Shown: positions 48,352-57,945, counted from the first letter of the stretch. The stretch is 64,000 bases of DNA from JANRLJ01 sp033762735 (GCA_033762735.1 JANRLJ010000207.1:1-64000); one strand, 5' to 3'. Notes: a model not told the origin generated them from the letters alone. Numbers and translations are program-made.

Positions 48352-50625
48352 TCAGGAAAGGGCAGGCAGCGTGAACGAGATGCACGTGCCGGGATGCGGC
48401 GGGTCCTGAATCCAGATGCGCCCGCCGTGCGCTTCGATCAACCCTTTACAGATCGCCAGCCCCAGCCCCGCACCCTTCTTCTGCTTGTCCAGCTTGCGCT
48501 CCACCTGCCGGAAGGCCTGGAAGACCTGCTCGCGCTCCTCGACCGGAATCCCGATGCCGTGATCGCTGATGTCGAACTGCACCGCATTGTCCTGCGGATA
48601 CACTGCGATAGTGATGTCGGTCGCGGGCGGCGAATAGCGCACGGCGTTCTGCACAAGGTTGACCAATACCTGTCCGACCCGGTCGATGTCGGCCTTCACC
48701 AGCGGCAGCCCATCCGTCAACTGGGCGTGGAGGCGATGCTCGGTGAGAAGGGCGCTCAGCCTCGGTTGGGCGCTTTGCAGGATGGCGGCGACCGTCTGCG
48801 GATACGGCGAGATGCCCAGCGTCCCGGCTTCCAGGCGCGATAAATCCAGCAGTTGCTCGATCAACTCGGTCAGCTTGTCGGCTTCCTCGTTGATGATCTG
48901 GATAAAACGCTGCTGGCTTTCGGCCTCCCACTCGACATCCTGAGAAAGGAGCGTGGAGGCAAAGCCTTTGATGGACGTGAGCGGTGTACGCAGTTCATGC
49001 GAGATCATGCCCAGGAATTGCAGCTTGAGTCGGTCGGCTTTTTCGGCTCTGGCGCGGGCTTTCTGCTCGGCTTCGTAAAGCTGTGCCCGCTGCAAGGCAA
49101 TCGCGCACTGGTCGGTCAGCGCCAGCAGGAAGGCTTTTTCTTCTTCGGGGAAGGCGCGTTTTTCAGAGAATACATAATTGATGACGCCGACCGCCTTTCC
49201 ACCCACCAGAATCGGCATGAGCGTGGTCGCGCCGGGATAGGTTTTCGCGTTCTCCGCCAGCACCGGAAAGCGCTCAGCAATTTCGGCAGAACTTTCAAAC
49301 CACATCGCCTTTCCGGTTTGCGCAGCTTCCGTCGCCGGGAAGAGCGGGCTGGCCGGGTAGTGCGCCCACTTCAGCCGTTCTTCCTCGCCCATCAGGCTGT
49401 GCGCCAGATAGAGCGAAGCAAAGGCGGTATCGTCGTCCACCAGCAGTTGGAACGACCCGGTTAAGGCGTTGGAGACCTCTATGCCCTGATCGACGATAAT
49501 TTTGCCGACTTGCTCAATCGTCAGCGCGGCGGCCAGCGCAGTGGAGACTCGCTGCAGGCGGCGGACATAATCGGCGGATTTTCTCGCCTCCTGATGCGCT
49601 TTCGCCTCCGCTTCATAGACCTGTGCCCGGTCAATTGCCTGCGCACAGTGCTGCGCGACGCTGATGATAAAAGCACGTTCGGCCTCCTCAAAAACCCGTT
49701 CTGCTGTAAAAGTCAGACCGAAAGCGCCGATGGTGCGGCCCTGGACGATCAGCGGCAGCGCAGCGGCGGCCTGAAAGCGCGTATCGACCAGGGTGGCGGT
49801 TGTATCGGGCAGTTGGTCGAGCCGGTGCTGATAGGACGAAAACCACACGGGTTGCTGTGTTTTGGCGGCGATGGCAAGGCTCACATTGGGCATGTCGATA
49901 TGGAAACGGTGCCAGTGATCGGTCACGTGGGACTGAAACCCGACTGAACCAATCAGTTGCAGCGTCGCCCGATCATCAAGCAGCACGGCGACTGATCCGG
50001 CCTGAGCGCCGATTTCCCGCAGCCCGTGCGTCAGGATGATGTCCGCAATGTCTTCCACCGTGCGCGACTGGGACAGCAGCGCGACCAAATTCTGTAGGGT
50101 GCGCGTGTACTTTTCCGCCTGTTTCAAGCGGGTGACATCCGTGACCGTGACCAGCACATCACGGTAATCGCGACCGGAGGAAGGGAAGGCCATCGTAAAT
50201 ACGATGTCCAGCACACGCCCATCCAGCGTTTGCAGGGTGGTTTCCCCTGTGAATTCAGGGAGCCGTTCCGCGATGGCGATCAGTTCCTCAATAAAAATGA
50301 TCTTTGTTTTCGGGGTAAAGATGGGATGCAGGGAGATCAGCAGGTCTTCCTTACGCTCAGCGTTGAACATACGCATCGTCGCCGGATTAACATCCACAAT
50401 CCTGACCAGGCTGATCGCGTGTTCAACAAAGGCGGGATTCTCGTCAAAGTAGCGACGCAAATCCTGCATCCCCTGCTGCTGCAACGTGTCAAGTTCGGCT
50501 TTGACCTGGGAGAGGTCTTCTTTCCAGATCGAAACACCAACCGCCTGAAAGATGCTGTGATGATCGTAGTGTGTTGAGTCAAGCGACGGCTGGGAACCGT
50601 CTCGCTGTTTCTGTGACGTTTCCAC
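48352..50625 (-). CDS. Sensor histidine kinase with PAS and two GAF domains
   Basis: The protein has 757 residues. The start is a GTG at 50625, with GAGGAT upstream. Order: PAS (about 60-165), GAF1 (about 175-335), GAF2 (about 355-515), dimerisation domain with the phospho-accepting H543 (FLGMISHELRTPLTSIKGFA), and the ATP domain with N660 (LVNLVQNAVRYSP), DHGIGIP and GAGLGLAICKGLIEAHGG. No membrane helix is seen, so it is a cytoplasmic sensor. No response regulator gene is adjacent, so it is an orphan kinase. The GAF ligands are unknown. Confidence 0.92.
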   Translation of the reverse strand: METSQKQRDGSQPSLDSTHYDHHSIFQAVGVSIWKEDLSQVKAELDTLQQQGMQDLRRYFDENPAFVEHAISLVRIVDVNPATMRMFNAERKEDLLISLHPIFTPKTKIIFIEELIAIAERLPEFTGETTLQTLDGRVLDIVFTMAFPSSGRDYRDVLVTVTDVTRLKQAEKYTRTLQNLVALLSQSRTVEDIADIILTHGLREIGAQAGSVAVLLDDRATLQLIGSVGFQSHVTDHWHRFHIDMPNVSLAIAAKTQQPVWFSSYQHRLDQLPDTTATLVDTRFQAAAALPLIVQGRTIGAFGLTFTAERVFEEAERAFIISVAQHCAQAIDRAQVYEAEAKAHQEARKSADYVRRLQRVSTALAAALTIEQVGKIIVDQGIEVSNALTGSFQLLVDDDTAFASLYLAHSLMGEEERLKWAHYPASPLFPATEAAQTGKAMWFESSAEIAERFPVLAENAKTYPGATTLMPILVGGKAVGVINYVFSEKRAFPEEEKAFLLALTDQCAIALQRAQLYEAEQKARARAEKADRLKLQFLGMISHELRTPLTSIKGFASTLLSQDVEWEAESQQRFIQIINEEADKLTELIEQLLDLSRLEAGTLGISPYPQTVAAILQSAQPRLSALLTEHRLHAQLTDGLPLVKADIDRVGQVLVNLVQNAVRYSPPATDITIAVYPQDNAVQFDISDHGIGIPVEEREQVFQAFRQVERKLDKQKKGAGLGLAICKGLIEAHGGRIWIQDPPHPGTCISFTLPALS

Positions 50626-50717
50626 GCGCTGATCCTCAATGACAGTTTGTGTAAAATTATTCCCATTGTATCAGGGAGCGCCGTTACGACAACAACGCTC
50701 TGCTGCACGGCTGTAAT

Positions 50718-52250
50718 TTACGGATGCGCCATTTTGCGTCCCAGTCGGAAACCATCTGCCCGCGCCCAGGGCGAGTAGGCGTCACCGTCGGCAGTGGTTG
50801 TGCTATTCACGGCCATTTGTGTTCCGTTCGCGGTGAGGCTCTCGCTCAGCGCCAGCGCGATCAGCGCGGCTTCATCCAGCGACGGGGCGGGCGGCAGCAG
50901 TTGGTCGAGATGGGAGTCGATATAGGCGGTGTGAATCTCCCCGGCCTGAAAAGCCGCGTCATCCAGCAGCGTTAGCAGAAAATCAATATTGGTGGTCGTC
51001 CCCAGCAGAACCGTATCACGCAAGGCCTGTTTTATGCAGGCAATCGCATCGGCGCGGGTCGGCGCATGAACAATCACTTTGGCAATCATCGGATCGTAGT
51101 GGATGGTCACATCGTCGCCGCTTTGCAGGCCAGAATCCACACGCACACCGGGGCCGCTTGGCGGGATGAAGGTCAGCACCGAGCCGATGGCGGGCAGAAA
51201 GCCGCTGCGAGGGTCTTCGGCATACACGCGGCATTCGATGGCGTGACCCTGCTGGCGAAGGTCATTCTGCGACATGGGAAGCGGTTCGCCCGCCGCCACC
51301 CGCAGTTGCAGCTTGACCAGATCGACCCCCGTCACCAGTTCAGTGATGGGATGCTCGACCTGCAGGCGAGTGTTCATCTCCAGGAAGAAAAATTCGCCCT
51401 GCGGCGTGGCGATGAACTCGACCGTCCCCGCATTGACATAATTGACGGCCTTCGCGGCGGCCACCGCTGCCTGACCGATGTTGTAGCGGGTGGCGATGTT
51501 CAGCAGCGGCGAGGGTGTTTCCTCGATGATTTTCTGATGCCGCCGCTGGGCGCTGCACTCGCGCTCAAACAGGTGCAGTGTGCTCCCGTGCGTATCTGCG
51601 ATGATCTGCACTTCGATGTGCCGCGCGTGTTCGATGTAGCGTTCCAGGAACAGCCGATTGTCACCGAAAGCGTTCTGCGCTTCCCGCCTTGCAGATTCCA
51701 GCGCGGGTGGCAGGTCTTCCGGTGTGCGTACAATGCGGATGCCCTTGCCGCCACCCCCGCCCGCCGCCTTGACCATCAGCGGATAGCCCACCCGCGTCGC
51801 TGCCTGAATAAAATCGTCGTCGCTGGCGCTGTCAGATTGAAAACCAGGGACGAGCGGGACACCCGCCGCTTCCATCAGCGCCCGCGCATCAGTCTTCACG
51901 CCCATGCGCCGAATCGCATCTGGCGGCGGGCCAATCCATGTTAGCCCAGCGTCCATCACCGCCTGCGCGAAATGTTCTCGTTCGGAAAGGAAGCCATAGC
52001 CGGGATGCACACAGTCCGCGCCTGTTTCCCGCGCCGCGTCCAGAATCGCCTCGACGTTCAGATAGCTGGCGGTGGGCGGTGCTTCGCCAATATAAACGGC
52101 CTCATCAGCCAACTGGACGTGCAGCGCGTTTCTGTCCGCTTCCGAATAAACGGCGACGGTCGCCACGCCCAGTTCGCGACAGGCGCGGATAATCCGCACG
52201 GCGATCTCGCCCCGGTTGGCGATCAGGCATTTTTTGAGCTGAAGGGTCAT
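50718..52250 (-). CDS. accC: Biotin carboxylase (acetyl-CoA carboxylase subunit A)
   Basis: The protein has 510 residues. LKKCLIANRGEIAVRIIRAC is the typical N-terminus. The ATP-grasp glycine loop is AAGGGGGKGIRIV, HIEVQIIAD and EFFFLEMNTRLQVEHP form the catalytic region, and EDPRSGFLPAIG follows. The enzyme carboxylates biotin on a carrier protein with ATP and bicarbonate. The chain is about 55 residues longer than usual AccC. The extra C-terminal part (LDEAALIALALSESL...) resembles the spacer that precedes a BCCP domain, but no biotin motif MKM is present. The transferase and carrier genes are not in the window. Confidence 0.92.
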   Translation of the reverse strand: MTLQLKKCLIANRGEIAVRIIRACRELGVATVAVYSEADRNALHVQLADEAVYIGEAPPTASYLNVEAILDAARETGADCVHPGYGFLSEREHFAQAVMDAGLTWIGPPPDAIRRMGVKTDARALMEAAGVPLVPGFQSDSASDDDFIQAATRVGYPLMVKAAGGGGGKGIRIVRTPEDLPPALESARREAQNAFGDNRLFLERYIEHARHIEVQIIADTHGSTLHLFERECSAQRRHQKIIEETPSPLLNIATRYNIGQAAVAAAKAVNYVNAGTVEFIATPQGEFFFLEMNTRLQVEHPITELVTGVDLVKLQLRVAAGEPLPMSQNDLRQQGHAIECRVYAEDPRSGFLPAIGSVLTFIPPSGPGVRVDSGLQSGDDVTIHYDPMIAKVIVHAPTRADAIACIKQALRDTVLLGTTTNIDFLLTLLDDAAFQAGEIHTAYIDSHLDQLLPPAPSLDEAALIALALSESLTANGTQMAVNSTTTADGDAYSPWARADGFRLGRKMAHP

Positions 52251-52321
52251 ACGCTAATCATGAACCTGTAAAAAAGAATAAAGTGGTTTGCGCTGCTATT
52301 GTAACGCTTCTTCACGGATGG

Positions 52322-52762
52322 TCATTCTTTTTCCAGCGGCCTTTGCCCGCGCCGTACCGAAGCCGGGGCGATATACTCGCGGGTGTAATCAGGGTCAGGG
52401 TAGACCGCGCCTGTCAGGAACAGGATGCTCACCCACATGCCGCGCGCGTGGCGGTAGAAGAAAATGGTGAACAGGATGATATAGGGAATCCAGATGAAGA
52501 CCTGATACAGAATCGGCGGGCCGAAGAGTTCGTGTACCGCGAAGAAGCCCATCAGCGCGGTCAGTTCTGCCAGCGCCACGTTGATATACACGCCGCCGAC
52601 CGCATCCCCGGAACCGCGTTCGTAGCGGGCGTTACAGTAGGGGCAGGTCGGGTGCATGTGAAAGAGTCCTCGGAACATCCGCCCCAGTTCACAGTTGGGG
52701 CAGCGCAGCCTTAGCCCGACACCTAACTTATGAAAGACATAGCCCGATTTCCGGCTTTGCAT
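52322..52762 (-). CDS. DUF983-family membrane protein
   Basis: The protein has 146 residues. An N-terminal zinc-ribbon-like part (LRCPNCELGRMFRGLFHMHPT) with CPYC is followed by two or three membrane helices (LAELTALMGFFAVHEL, VFIWIPYIILFTIFFYRH, MWVSILFLTGAVY). Two CxxC pairs and the length match DUF983. The function is unknown. It lies 71 bp upstream of accC on the same strand, so they may be co-transcribed. Confidence 0.85.
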   Translation of the reverse strand: MQSRKSGYVFHKLGVGLRLRCPNCELGRMFRGLFHMHPTCPYCNARYERGSGDAVGGVYINVALAELTALMGFFAVHELFGPPILYQVFIWIPYIILFTIFFYRHARGMWVSILFLTGAVYPDPDYTREYIAPASVRRGQRPLEKE

Positions 52763-53077
52763 TGTGCTGCCTGCGGCTCACTTGTATATGATTTTAAGTA
52801 TAGCGTGGAGACATGGAAAAAAGGGATGCAGCAGTTAAAGGCAGGATGAACGTTCCAAAAGCCCATTGGATAATGGCGAAATCTGAACCCTCGTGAACCC
52901 CGGAAAACCCGCAATTGCTTTTTTTATACATCCCGCCTATAATTTTACTCAACAGGCGGCAACATTCTTCACAGCTAGGGGCGGCACGTCTCGCAAGAGG
53001 CATTGTCGCCCCTAGCCGCGCCCCTACCCACACGTTGTTAAAGCACGATCCATGAATCCAAAGATAAGCGTAACCCG
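52763..53077. other. Divergent intergenic region with a 41-bp hairpin
   Basis: It lies between DUF983 and mutS2, which diverge. CTAGGGGCG (52975-52983) and CGCCCCTAG (53007-53015) form perfect arms around a 23-base loop, and CTAGCCGCGCCCCTA follows. It is related in style to the other palindromes. No gene is seen. The promoters of both genes should lie here. Confidence 0.55.
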
Positions 53078-55480
53078 ATGATTAACGAGAAATCCATCCG
53101 TGTACTGGAACTGAACAAGGTTCTCGAAAAACTTGCTGCGCACACCTCCTTTTCCGCCGGGGCTGATCTGGCGCGGGAGCTGATGCCCGCCACTGATCTC
53201 GATGAAGCGCGAACCTGGCAGCAGGAAACCGCCGAAGCCCGCGACCTGTTCGAGAACAAGACCAATATCTCGATTGGTGGTGCGCGGGATGTACGTGATA
53301 TTGCCATCGCGGCCCAGCGCGGCGTGATGATCGAAGCGGCGGTGCTGCTCGACATCCGCACCACGCTGCGGCGTGGGACGACCCTGCGGCGCACACTGGG
53401 ACGCATGAAGCACCAGTATCCACTGTTGGCCGAACTGGTCGAGGAGATCGAGGAAGCCAACGAACTTCAGGACGCAATTGGCACGGCCATCGACGAAAAC
53501 GGCGAGGTCAAGGACAGCGCCAGCCCCAAACTCGCCCTCGTCCGCCGTGACCTTAAAATCGCCTTTGACCGCCTCCAGACCAAACTCAACCGCCTGATCT
53601 CCACGCCCGCTAAAGCCCAGTATCTCCAGGAAGCCATCATCACGATGCGCAACGGTCGCTACGTGGTGCCGATCAAAGCCGATCACAAGGGGAAAATTCC
53701 GGGCATCGTGCACGACTCGTCCTCGTCCGGCGCGACGCTCTTTATCGAGCCGCTGGAAACGGTCGATCTCAACAACCAGTGGCGCGAACTGCAACTGGAC
53801 GAGGAAAAGGAAATCCGCCGGATTCTGCTGGCGCTGAGTGCCCAGGTCGGCGAATATTCCGAACAGATCGTGCGGACGGTCGAGGTGCTGGCCTATCTCG
53901 ATCTGGTGTTCGCGAAGGCGCACTATGCCGATGCGATGAAGGCCGTGCAGCCACAGTTGGTGCCGTTCCGTACCAATCTGCCGAACCCGACTCATCCCGG
54001 CAGCACCATTTATCTCAAAGGGGCACGCCATCCCCTGCTGCGCGGGAGCGTCGTCCCGACGGACGTGGAATTTGGCGATGAAACCTGGGCGCTGGTCGTG
54101 ACTGGGCCGAACACAGGCGGCAAAACCGTCGCGCTCAAGACGGTCGGCCTGATGTGCCTGATGGCGCAGTGCGGGCTGCATCTGCCGGTGGAAGAAGCAA
54201 AGCTGAGCGTCTTCGCTGGCGTGTTCGCCGATATTGGCGACGAGCAGAGCATCGAGCAGTCGCTCAGCACCTTCAGCTCGCACATGACCAACACCATCGG
54301 CATCCTGCGTGAATGTGATGAAAAGTCGCTGGTCGTGCTGGATGAAGTGGGCGCGGGCACCGACCCGGCGGAAGGCAGTGCTCTCGCACGGGCGATCCTG
54401 GAAACGCTGGTGGAACGGCGTGTGACGACGATGGTCACGACGCATCATCCTGAACTCAAAATCTGGAGCGTGGAAACACCGGGCGCACGCAACGCCAGTA
54501 TGGAATTTGACCTGGAAACCCTCGCGCCCACCTACCGCCTGATTATCGGCCTGCCGGGGCGCTCCAATGCGCTGGCGATTGCCTCTCGGCTTGGGCTGGA
54601 CGGCGATATTATCGAACGCGCTCGCAATATGGTGGCGACCGAAGACCTGGTGGCGGACGATCTGCTGGACGAAATCCACCGGACGCGCGAATCTATCCGG
54701 CGGCAGAACGAAGAAATCGTGCAGTTGAAGCAGGACTCCGAAGCACTGCGTGATGCCCTGCAAGCGCGGCTGGACAAAATCGAAGACGAGCGCCGCGATG
54801 TGATTAACGCCGCCCGCCGCAACGCCGAAGAAGAAATGAGCCAGTTCCGCCGCGAGATCAAGAAACTGCGCACGGAAATGCAGACGGCTGCCATGCCGCT
54901 GGAAACGCTCCGCGCGGTGCAGGCAGCGGCGGAAAAACTGGCCGAACGGGCTGTCGATGCGCCCATCACCAACGCAACCGAAGCGGTGGTCGAGCGTGAT
55001 TGGACACCGCGCCTGGGCGATACCGTGTGGCTGGAAACGCTTAACGCCGAGGGCGTGGTCAATGAGATGGATGGCACCGAGGCTGTCGTCCAGGTCGGCA
55101 GTCTGCGCGTCCGGGCGCGGCTGGATGAACTGCAAAAGCGCAGCAAGAGCCAGAAGCGCCAGATGCAGCGCGGTCACGTCCGGCGCTATGAAGGCACCAG
55201 CGACCCGGTCATCCCGCGTGGCAAATCGCCGGGGCTGGAACTCGACCTGCGCGGTGCAAGGGTGGAAGACGCGCTGGAACGGCTGACCGATTACGTGGAC
55301 GCCGCCTACTCCGCCGGGCTGCCCTTCGCCCGCATCATTCATGGCAAGGGCACGGGTGCGCTGCGAAAGGCGGTGCGCGAGGTGGTGGATGCCCATCCAC
55401 TCATCTCGAAGGTGGAAACGGCGCATCCCAACGAAGGCGGCGATGGCGTGACCGTCATCCACATGGTGCCGCTGACCTGA
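53078..55480 (+). CDS. mutS2: MutS2-type endonuclease/ATPase
   Basis: The protein has 800 residues. The core and clamp (about 1-310) are followed by the ATPase with Walker A GPNTGGKTVALK (about 341-352), Walker B VVLDEVGAGTDP and the signature STFSSHMTN. A helical region (about 520-640) follows, and a C-terminal Smr nuclease domain (about 720-800: LELDLRGARVEDALERL, HGKGTGALRKAV). MutS2 suppresses recombination and, in some bacteria, rescues stalled ribosomes. Length and domains are complete. The ATG has only a weak ribosome site. Confidence 0.94.
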   Translation: MINEKSIRVLELNKVLEKLAAHTSFSAGADLARELMPATDLDEARTWQQETAEARDLFENKTNISIGGARDVRDIAIAAQRGVMIEAAVLLDIRTTLRRGTTLRRTLGRMKHQYPLLAELVEEIEEANELQDAIGTAIDENGEVKDSASPKLALVRRDLKIAFDRLQTKLNRLISTPAKAQYLQEAIITMRNGRYVVPIKADHKGKIPGIVHDSSSSGATLFIEPLETVDLNNQWRELQLDEEKEIRRILLALSAQVGEYSEQIVRTVEVLAYLDLVFAKAHYADAMKAVQPQLVPFRTNLPNPTHPGSTIYLKGARHPLLRGSVVPTDVEFGDETWALVVTGPNTGGKTVALKTVGLMCLMAQCGLHLPVEEAKLSVFAGVFADIGDEQSIEQSLSTFSSHMTNTIGILRECDEKSLVVLDEVGAGTDPAEGSALARAILETLVERRVTTMVTTHHPELKIWSVETPGARNASMEFDLETLAPTYRLIIGLPGRSNALAIASRLGLDGDIIERARNMVATEDLVADDLLDEIHRTRESIRRQNEEIVQLKQDSEALRDALQARLDKIEDERRDVINAARRNAEEEMSQFRREIKKLRTEMQTAAMPLETLRAVQAAAEKLAERAVDAPITNATEAVVERDWTPRLGDTVWLETLNAEGVVNEMDGTEAVVQVGSLRVRARLDELQKRSKSQKRQMQRGHVRRYEGTSDPVIPRGKSPGLELDLRGARVEDALERLTDYVDAAYSAGLPFARIIHGKGTGALRKAVREVVDAHPLISKVETAHPNEGGDGVTVIHMVPLT

Positions 55481-55624
55481 CAACGGTAGGCAGATCATTC
55501 AAGGCGAACGCCAGGCGCAGCCCAACCGTAGGCCAGGCGTCGGTTTCAACGGTGTACAATGAAGGCACGGACAGCGGCTTGCCCGTGTCTTTTTGTTTAT
55601 CGCCCCCGGTTGAACAGGAAACCG

Positions 55625-56593
55625 ATGATGAAAGCTTCAATCCGTAACCTTTTGTTTGTGCTGCTGGCCGCCATGCTGAGCCAGGTATCCCTCGCGCCCG
55701 CCCAGGCACAAACGCCCGTTCCTGTACCGAATACCCAGTCAGGCGCTCCGGTGTGGGACGGCGAGTCGCGCTTCACGATGCTGCTGATGGGCATGGATCG
55801 CCGTCCCAATGCTCGTGATACGCTCAGCGTCCGCGCCGATGCCATCTTCCTTGTGAGCCTCGTCCCCGGCGAAACGCCCGATCAGAACCGCGTCGGCATC
55901 CTGCACATCCCCCGCGACCTGCATTTCACGCCTGTGAATACGGCGGATTTCGTGCGCGTTAATTCGCTAATGGTGCTGGGCGAGGAAGTGCAGGAGGGCT
56001 ATGGCCCCTACTACATGATGGACACCATTCAGTACAACCTGGGCATGGTCATCCACCGCTATGTGGCCTTCGACTTTGAAGCCTTTATCACGCTGGTGGA
56101 CGCGATTGGGGGTGTGGAAGTCTCGATTGGCTACACCATCAACGACTCGACTTTCCCCGACATGAACTACGGCTATGACCCGTTCTATCTCCCCGCCGGG
56201 ACGCACCTGCTGGATGGCCGCCGCGCGCTGCAATTCGCCCGCACCCGCCACAACGACAACGACTTTGAGCGGGGACGCCGCCAACTGCAAGTGCTGACCT
56301 CGATTCATCAGAAGATTACGCAGGACGGCATGATGATGCAGCTTGTGGCGCAGGCTCCCGCGCTGTACGACGACCTGCGGGATAAGTTCTACAGCGATCT
56401 GGCGCTTTCGGATATGCTGCAAATCGCGCAGTTCATCAGCGAAACCCCGGCGGCCAATATCACCGCGGACGTGATCGACGCGGACTATGCCATGCGCTAC
56501 GGGCTGCCGGAAGGCGAAGTGCTGATTCCCGACTTTGCCACCATCGGCGAACTGATGACGACCGTCTTCGGCGACGATTATTTCGTGCGCTAG
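55625..56593 (+). CDS. LytR-CpsA-Psr (LCP) family cell-wall glycopolymer ligase
   Basis: The protein has 322 residues from the ATG at 55625, with CAGGAAAC upstream; the ATG at 55628 is an equal alternative. A signal peptide or anchor (IRNLLFVLLAAML...APAQAQ) is followed by the LCP domain: FTMLLMGMDRRPN, RADAIFLVSL, VGILHIPRDLHF, GGVEVSIGY and RRALQFARTRHNDNDFERGR. The Arg and Asp residues that bind the lipid-linked polymer are present. It transfers wall polymers onto peptidoglycan outside the membrane. It is separated from mutS2 by 144 bp, and a heptamer tract follows. Confidence 0.9.
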   Translation: MMKASIRNLLFVLLAAMLSQVSLAPAQAQTPVPVPNTQSGAPVWDGESRFTMLLMGMDRRPNARDTLSVRADAIFLVSLVPGETPDQNRVGILHIPRDLHFTPVNTADFVRVNSLMVLGEEVQEGYGPYYMMDTIQYNLGMVIHRYVAFDFEAFITLVDAIGGVEVSIGYTINDSTFPDMNYGYDPFYLPAGTHLLDGRRALQFARTRHNDNDFERGRRQLQVLTSIHQKITQDGMMMQLVAQAPALYDDLRDKFYSDLALSDMLQIAQFISETPAANITADVIDADYAMRYGLPEGEVLIPDFATIGELMTTVFGDDYFVR

Positions 56594-56595
56594 AG

Positions 56596-56674
56596 AAGTA
56601 GCGAGTACCGAGTCGAAAGTACCGAGTGCTTCTCTCAGATGCACATGATGAATGGGCGAGGCGTAACCTCGCCC
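56596..56674. repeat. Heptamer tract and GGGCGAGG hairpin behind LCP gene
   Basis: Units AAGTAGC, GAGTACC, GAGTCGA, AAGTACC and GAGTGCT run in 7-bp phase from 56596 to 56630, right after the stop. GGGCGAGG (56654-56661) pairs with CCTCGCCC (56667-56674) over 5 bases, the same stem as at 2825. The AT-rich island begins directly after this hairpin. Confidence 0.8.
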
Positions 56675-56831
56675 CAGATAAATTATTATAAAAAGCACCT
56701 TTTATTCTTTAATAACATTATTTTCCAAAATTTTCTGAAATTCTGTTGTCCATTAAGAAAACACAAGACCACTTTGATTTTTTGTGGCTACAATATTGTA
56801 AGGTAGATATCCCACATGAGAATCAAAGACA

Positions 56832-57410
56832 ATGCCGCAAGATTATAAAACCAGTCGAAACAATCTTGTAATTGTGTGGCAAGGGCAAAGCTGGTCAGTT
56901 GTTGCACCCGATGGAACTGTTGTAGGTCGTTTCAAATGGAAACCTTATGCGATTTCATTCGCAGAGAGTAACTTCGATTATTGTAATCATGTTGCATCGC
57001 TAAATGCTAAAAATGTCCATAAAACCAAACGCCTCTATGTATATGCGGGGAGAATTGCCGTTACAGCTTTCAGTCGATTAATTTTCTTCATGTTGCAATT
57101 ACTTTGGAATATTTTTGGTATGCCTTTTGTTTCTACAGTTGTTGGATTTTTACAAATCGTTTGGGATTTAGCTATTGGGATAATAACATTTATTTTATTA
57201 ATAATCATGTTGATTATTACGGGTATTTCAGGAATTGCAACATTCGCAACAGTTGTTATCACAATATTTACTACATTCAACGTGCTACTCACCAATGGTT
57301 TTGCAGAAGCATTACTAACGGCCATTCCACGTAGTATTGTAACTTTCATTCTTACTTTCATCTCTTATGCTTCATACCAAATCGTAGAATGGCTCTCTAA
57401 AAGAATTTAA
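56832..57410 (+). CDS. AT-rich membrane protein, probably acquired
   Basis: The protein has 192 residues. The soluble head (about 1-70) contains NNLVIVWQGQSWSVVAPDGT and VVGRFKWKPYAISFAES. It is followed by about three to four membrane segments (FSRLIFFMLQLLWNIFGMPF, VVGFLQIVWDLAIGIITFIL, LIIMLIITGISGIATFAT, SIVTFILTFISYASY). The gene is strikingly rich in A and T, with A/T-ending codons unlike every neighbour, which points to recent transfer. No family was recognised. No transposase, integrase or terminal repeat was found around it. Confidence 0.68.
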   Translation: MPQDYKTSRNNLVIVWQGQSWSVVAPDGTVVGRFKWKPYAISFAESNFDYCNHVASLNAKNVHKTKRLYVYAGRIAVTAFSRLIFFMLQLLWNIFGMPFVSTVVGFLQIVWDLAIGIITFILLIIMLIITGISGIATFATVVITIFTTFNVLLTNGFAEALLTAIPRSIVTFILTFISYASYQIVEWLSKRI

Positions 57411-57452
57411 TATTTTTATTTAACTTGCTGTTGTTACAACTATTTTGTGAAA

Positions 57453-57570
57453 CAATGGAGAAATTTCTGAGTGGAAAGACGAAGCGCTGGCGGCCTATGT
57501 CGCGCTCTATCAGGTCGCGCCCGACTCGCCCTGGGGAAGGCTGGCCGCGCTGCATTTGAGTGAATCCTAG
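57453..57570 (+). pseudogene. C-terminal stump of a host-type gene
   Basis: In one frame 57453-57570 reads NGEISEWKDEALAAYVALYQ then VAPDSPWGRLAALHLSES and a TAG stop. The sequence is G+C-rich and looks like the last helix pair of a TPR-like protein. There is no start, and a stop lies just upstream within AT-rich DNA. The simplest reading is that the AT-rich island replaced the rest of the gene. Confidence 0.6.
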
Positions 57571-57622
57571 CGACGTATGGTATGCTACGTTAAATGTTCA
57601 TCTGTAACAAGGATCGTAGGTG

Positions 57623-57877
57623 ATGACCTCCACTCTGATTGATGCCGCAGGGCAGATTGTGCTTCCTCTCGACTGGCGGGAAAAATTCGGTTTAAAGCCC
57701 GGCGATGCGGTCAGGCTTATCGAAACGGAAAATGGTTTAGTCATCATCCCTGACGTGGACGACGATGATGATTTGACTGCTGAGGAGTATGCAATCCTCG
57801 AAGCACGGCTCGAACCCTATATGACAGATGGGAAATTCGACCCGGCAAAGTTTGCTGCAAATTCAGATTATCGCTAA
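57623..57877 (+). CDS. AbrB/MazE-type DNA-binding protein
   Basis: The protein has 84 residues from the ATG at 57623 (a GTG lies directly before it). The SpoVT/AbrB swapped-hairpin domain is TLIDAAGQIVLPLDWREKFG, then LKPGDAVRLIETENGLVIIP. An acidic linker (DVDDDDD) and a C-terminal helix follow. Such proteins are often antitoxins, with the tail blocking a toxin, but no toxin gene is next to it. It is therefore an orphan antitoxin or a small regulator. AAGGATCG precedes the start. Confidence 0.8.
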   Translation: MTSTLIDAAGQIVLPLDWREKFGLKPGDAVRLIETENGLVIIPDVDDDDDLTAEEYAILEARLEPYMTDGKFDPAKFAANSDYR

Positions 57878-57945
57878 AAGGCGCGACCCCACGCCGCGCC
57901 TCACAGCCACCCTAATCACTAAAAACTAACGACGGATAACTCGAC

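Noticed and set aside
53024..55498. An 824-residue open frame on the strand opposite to mutS2
   Set aside because: It mirrors the mutS2 codon pattern in G+C-rich DNA, has low-complexity His/Arg/Phe-rich content and no family motif. mutS2 on the other strand is complete and certain.
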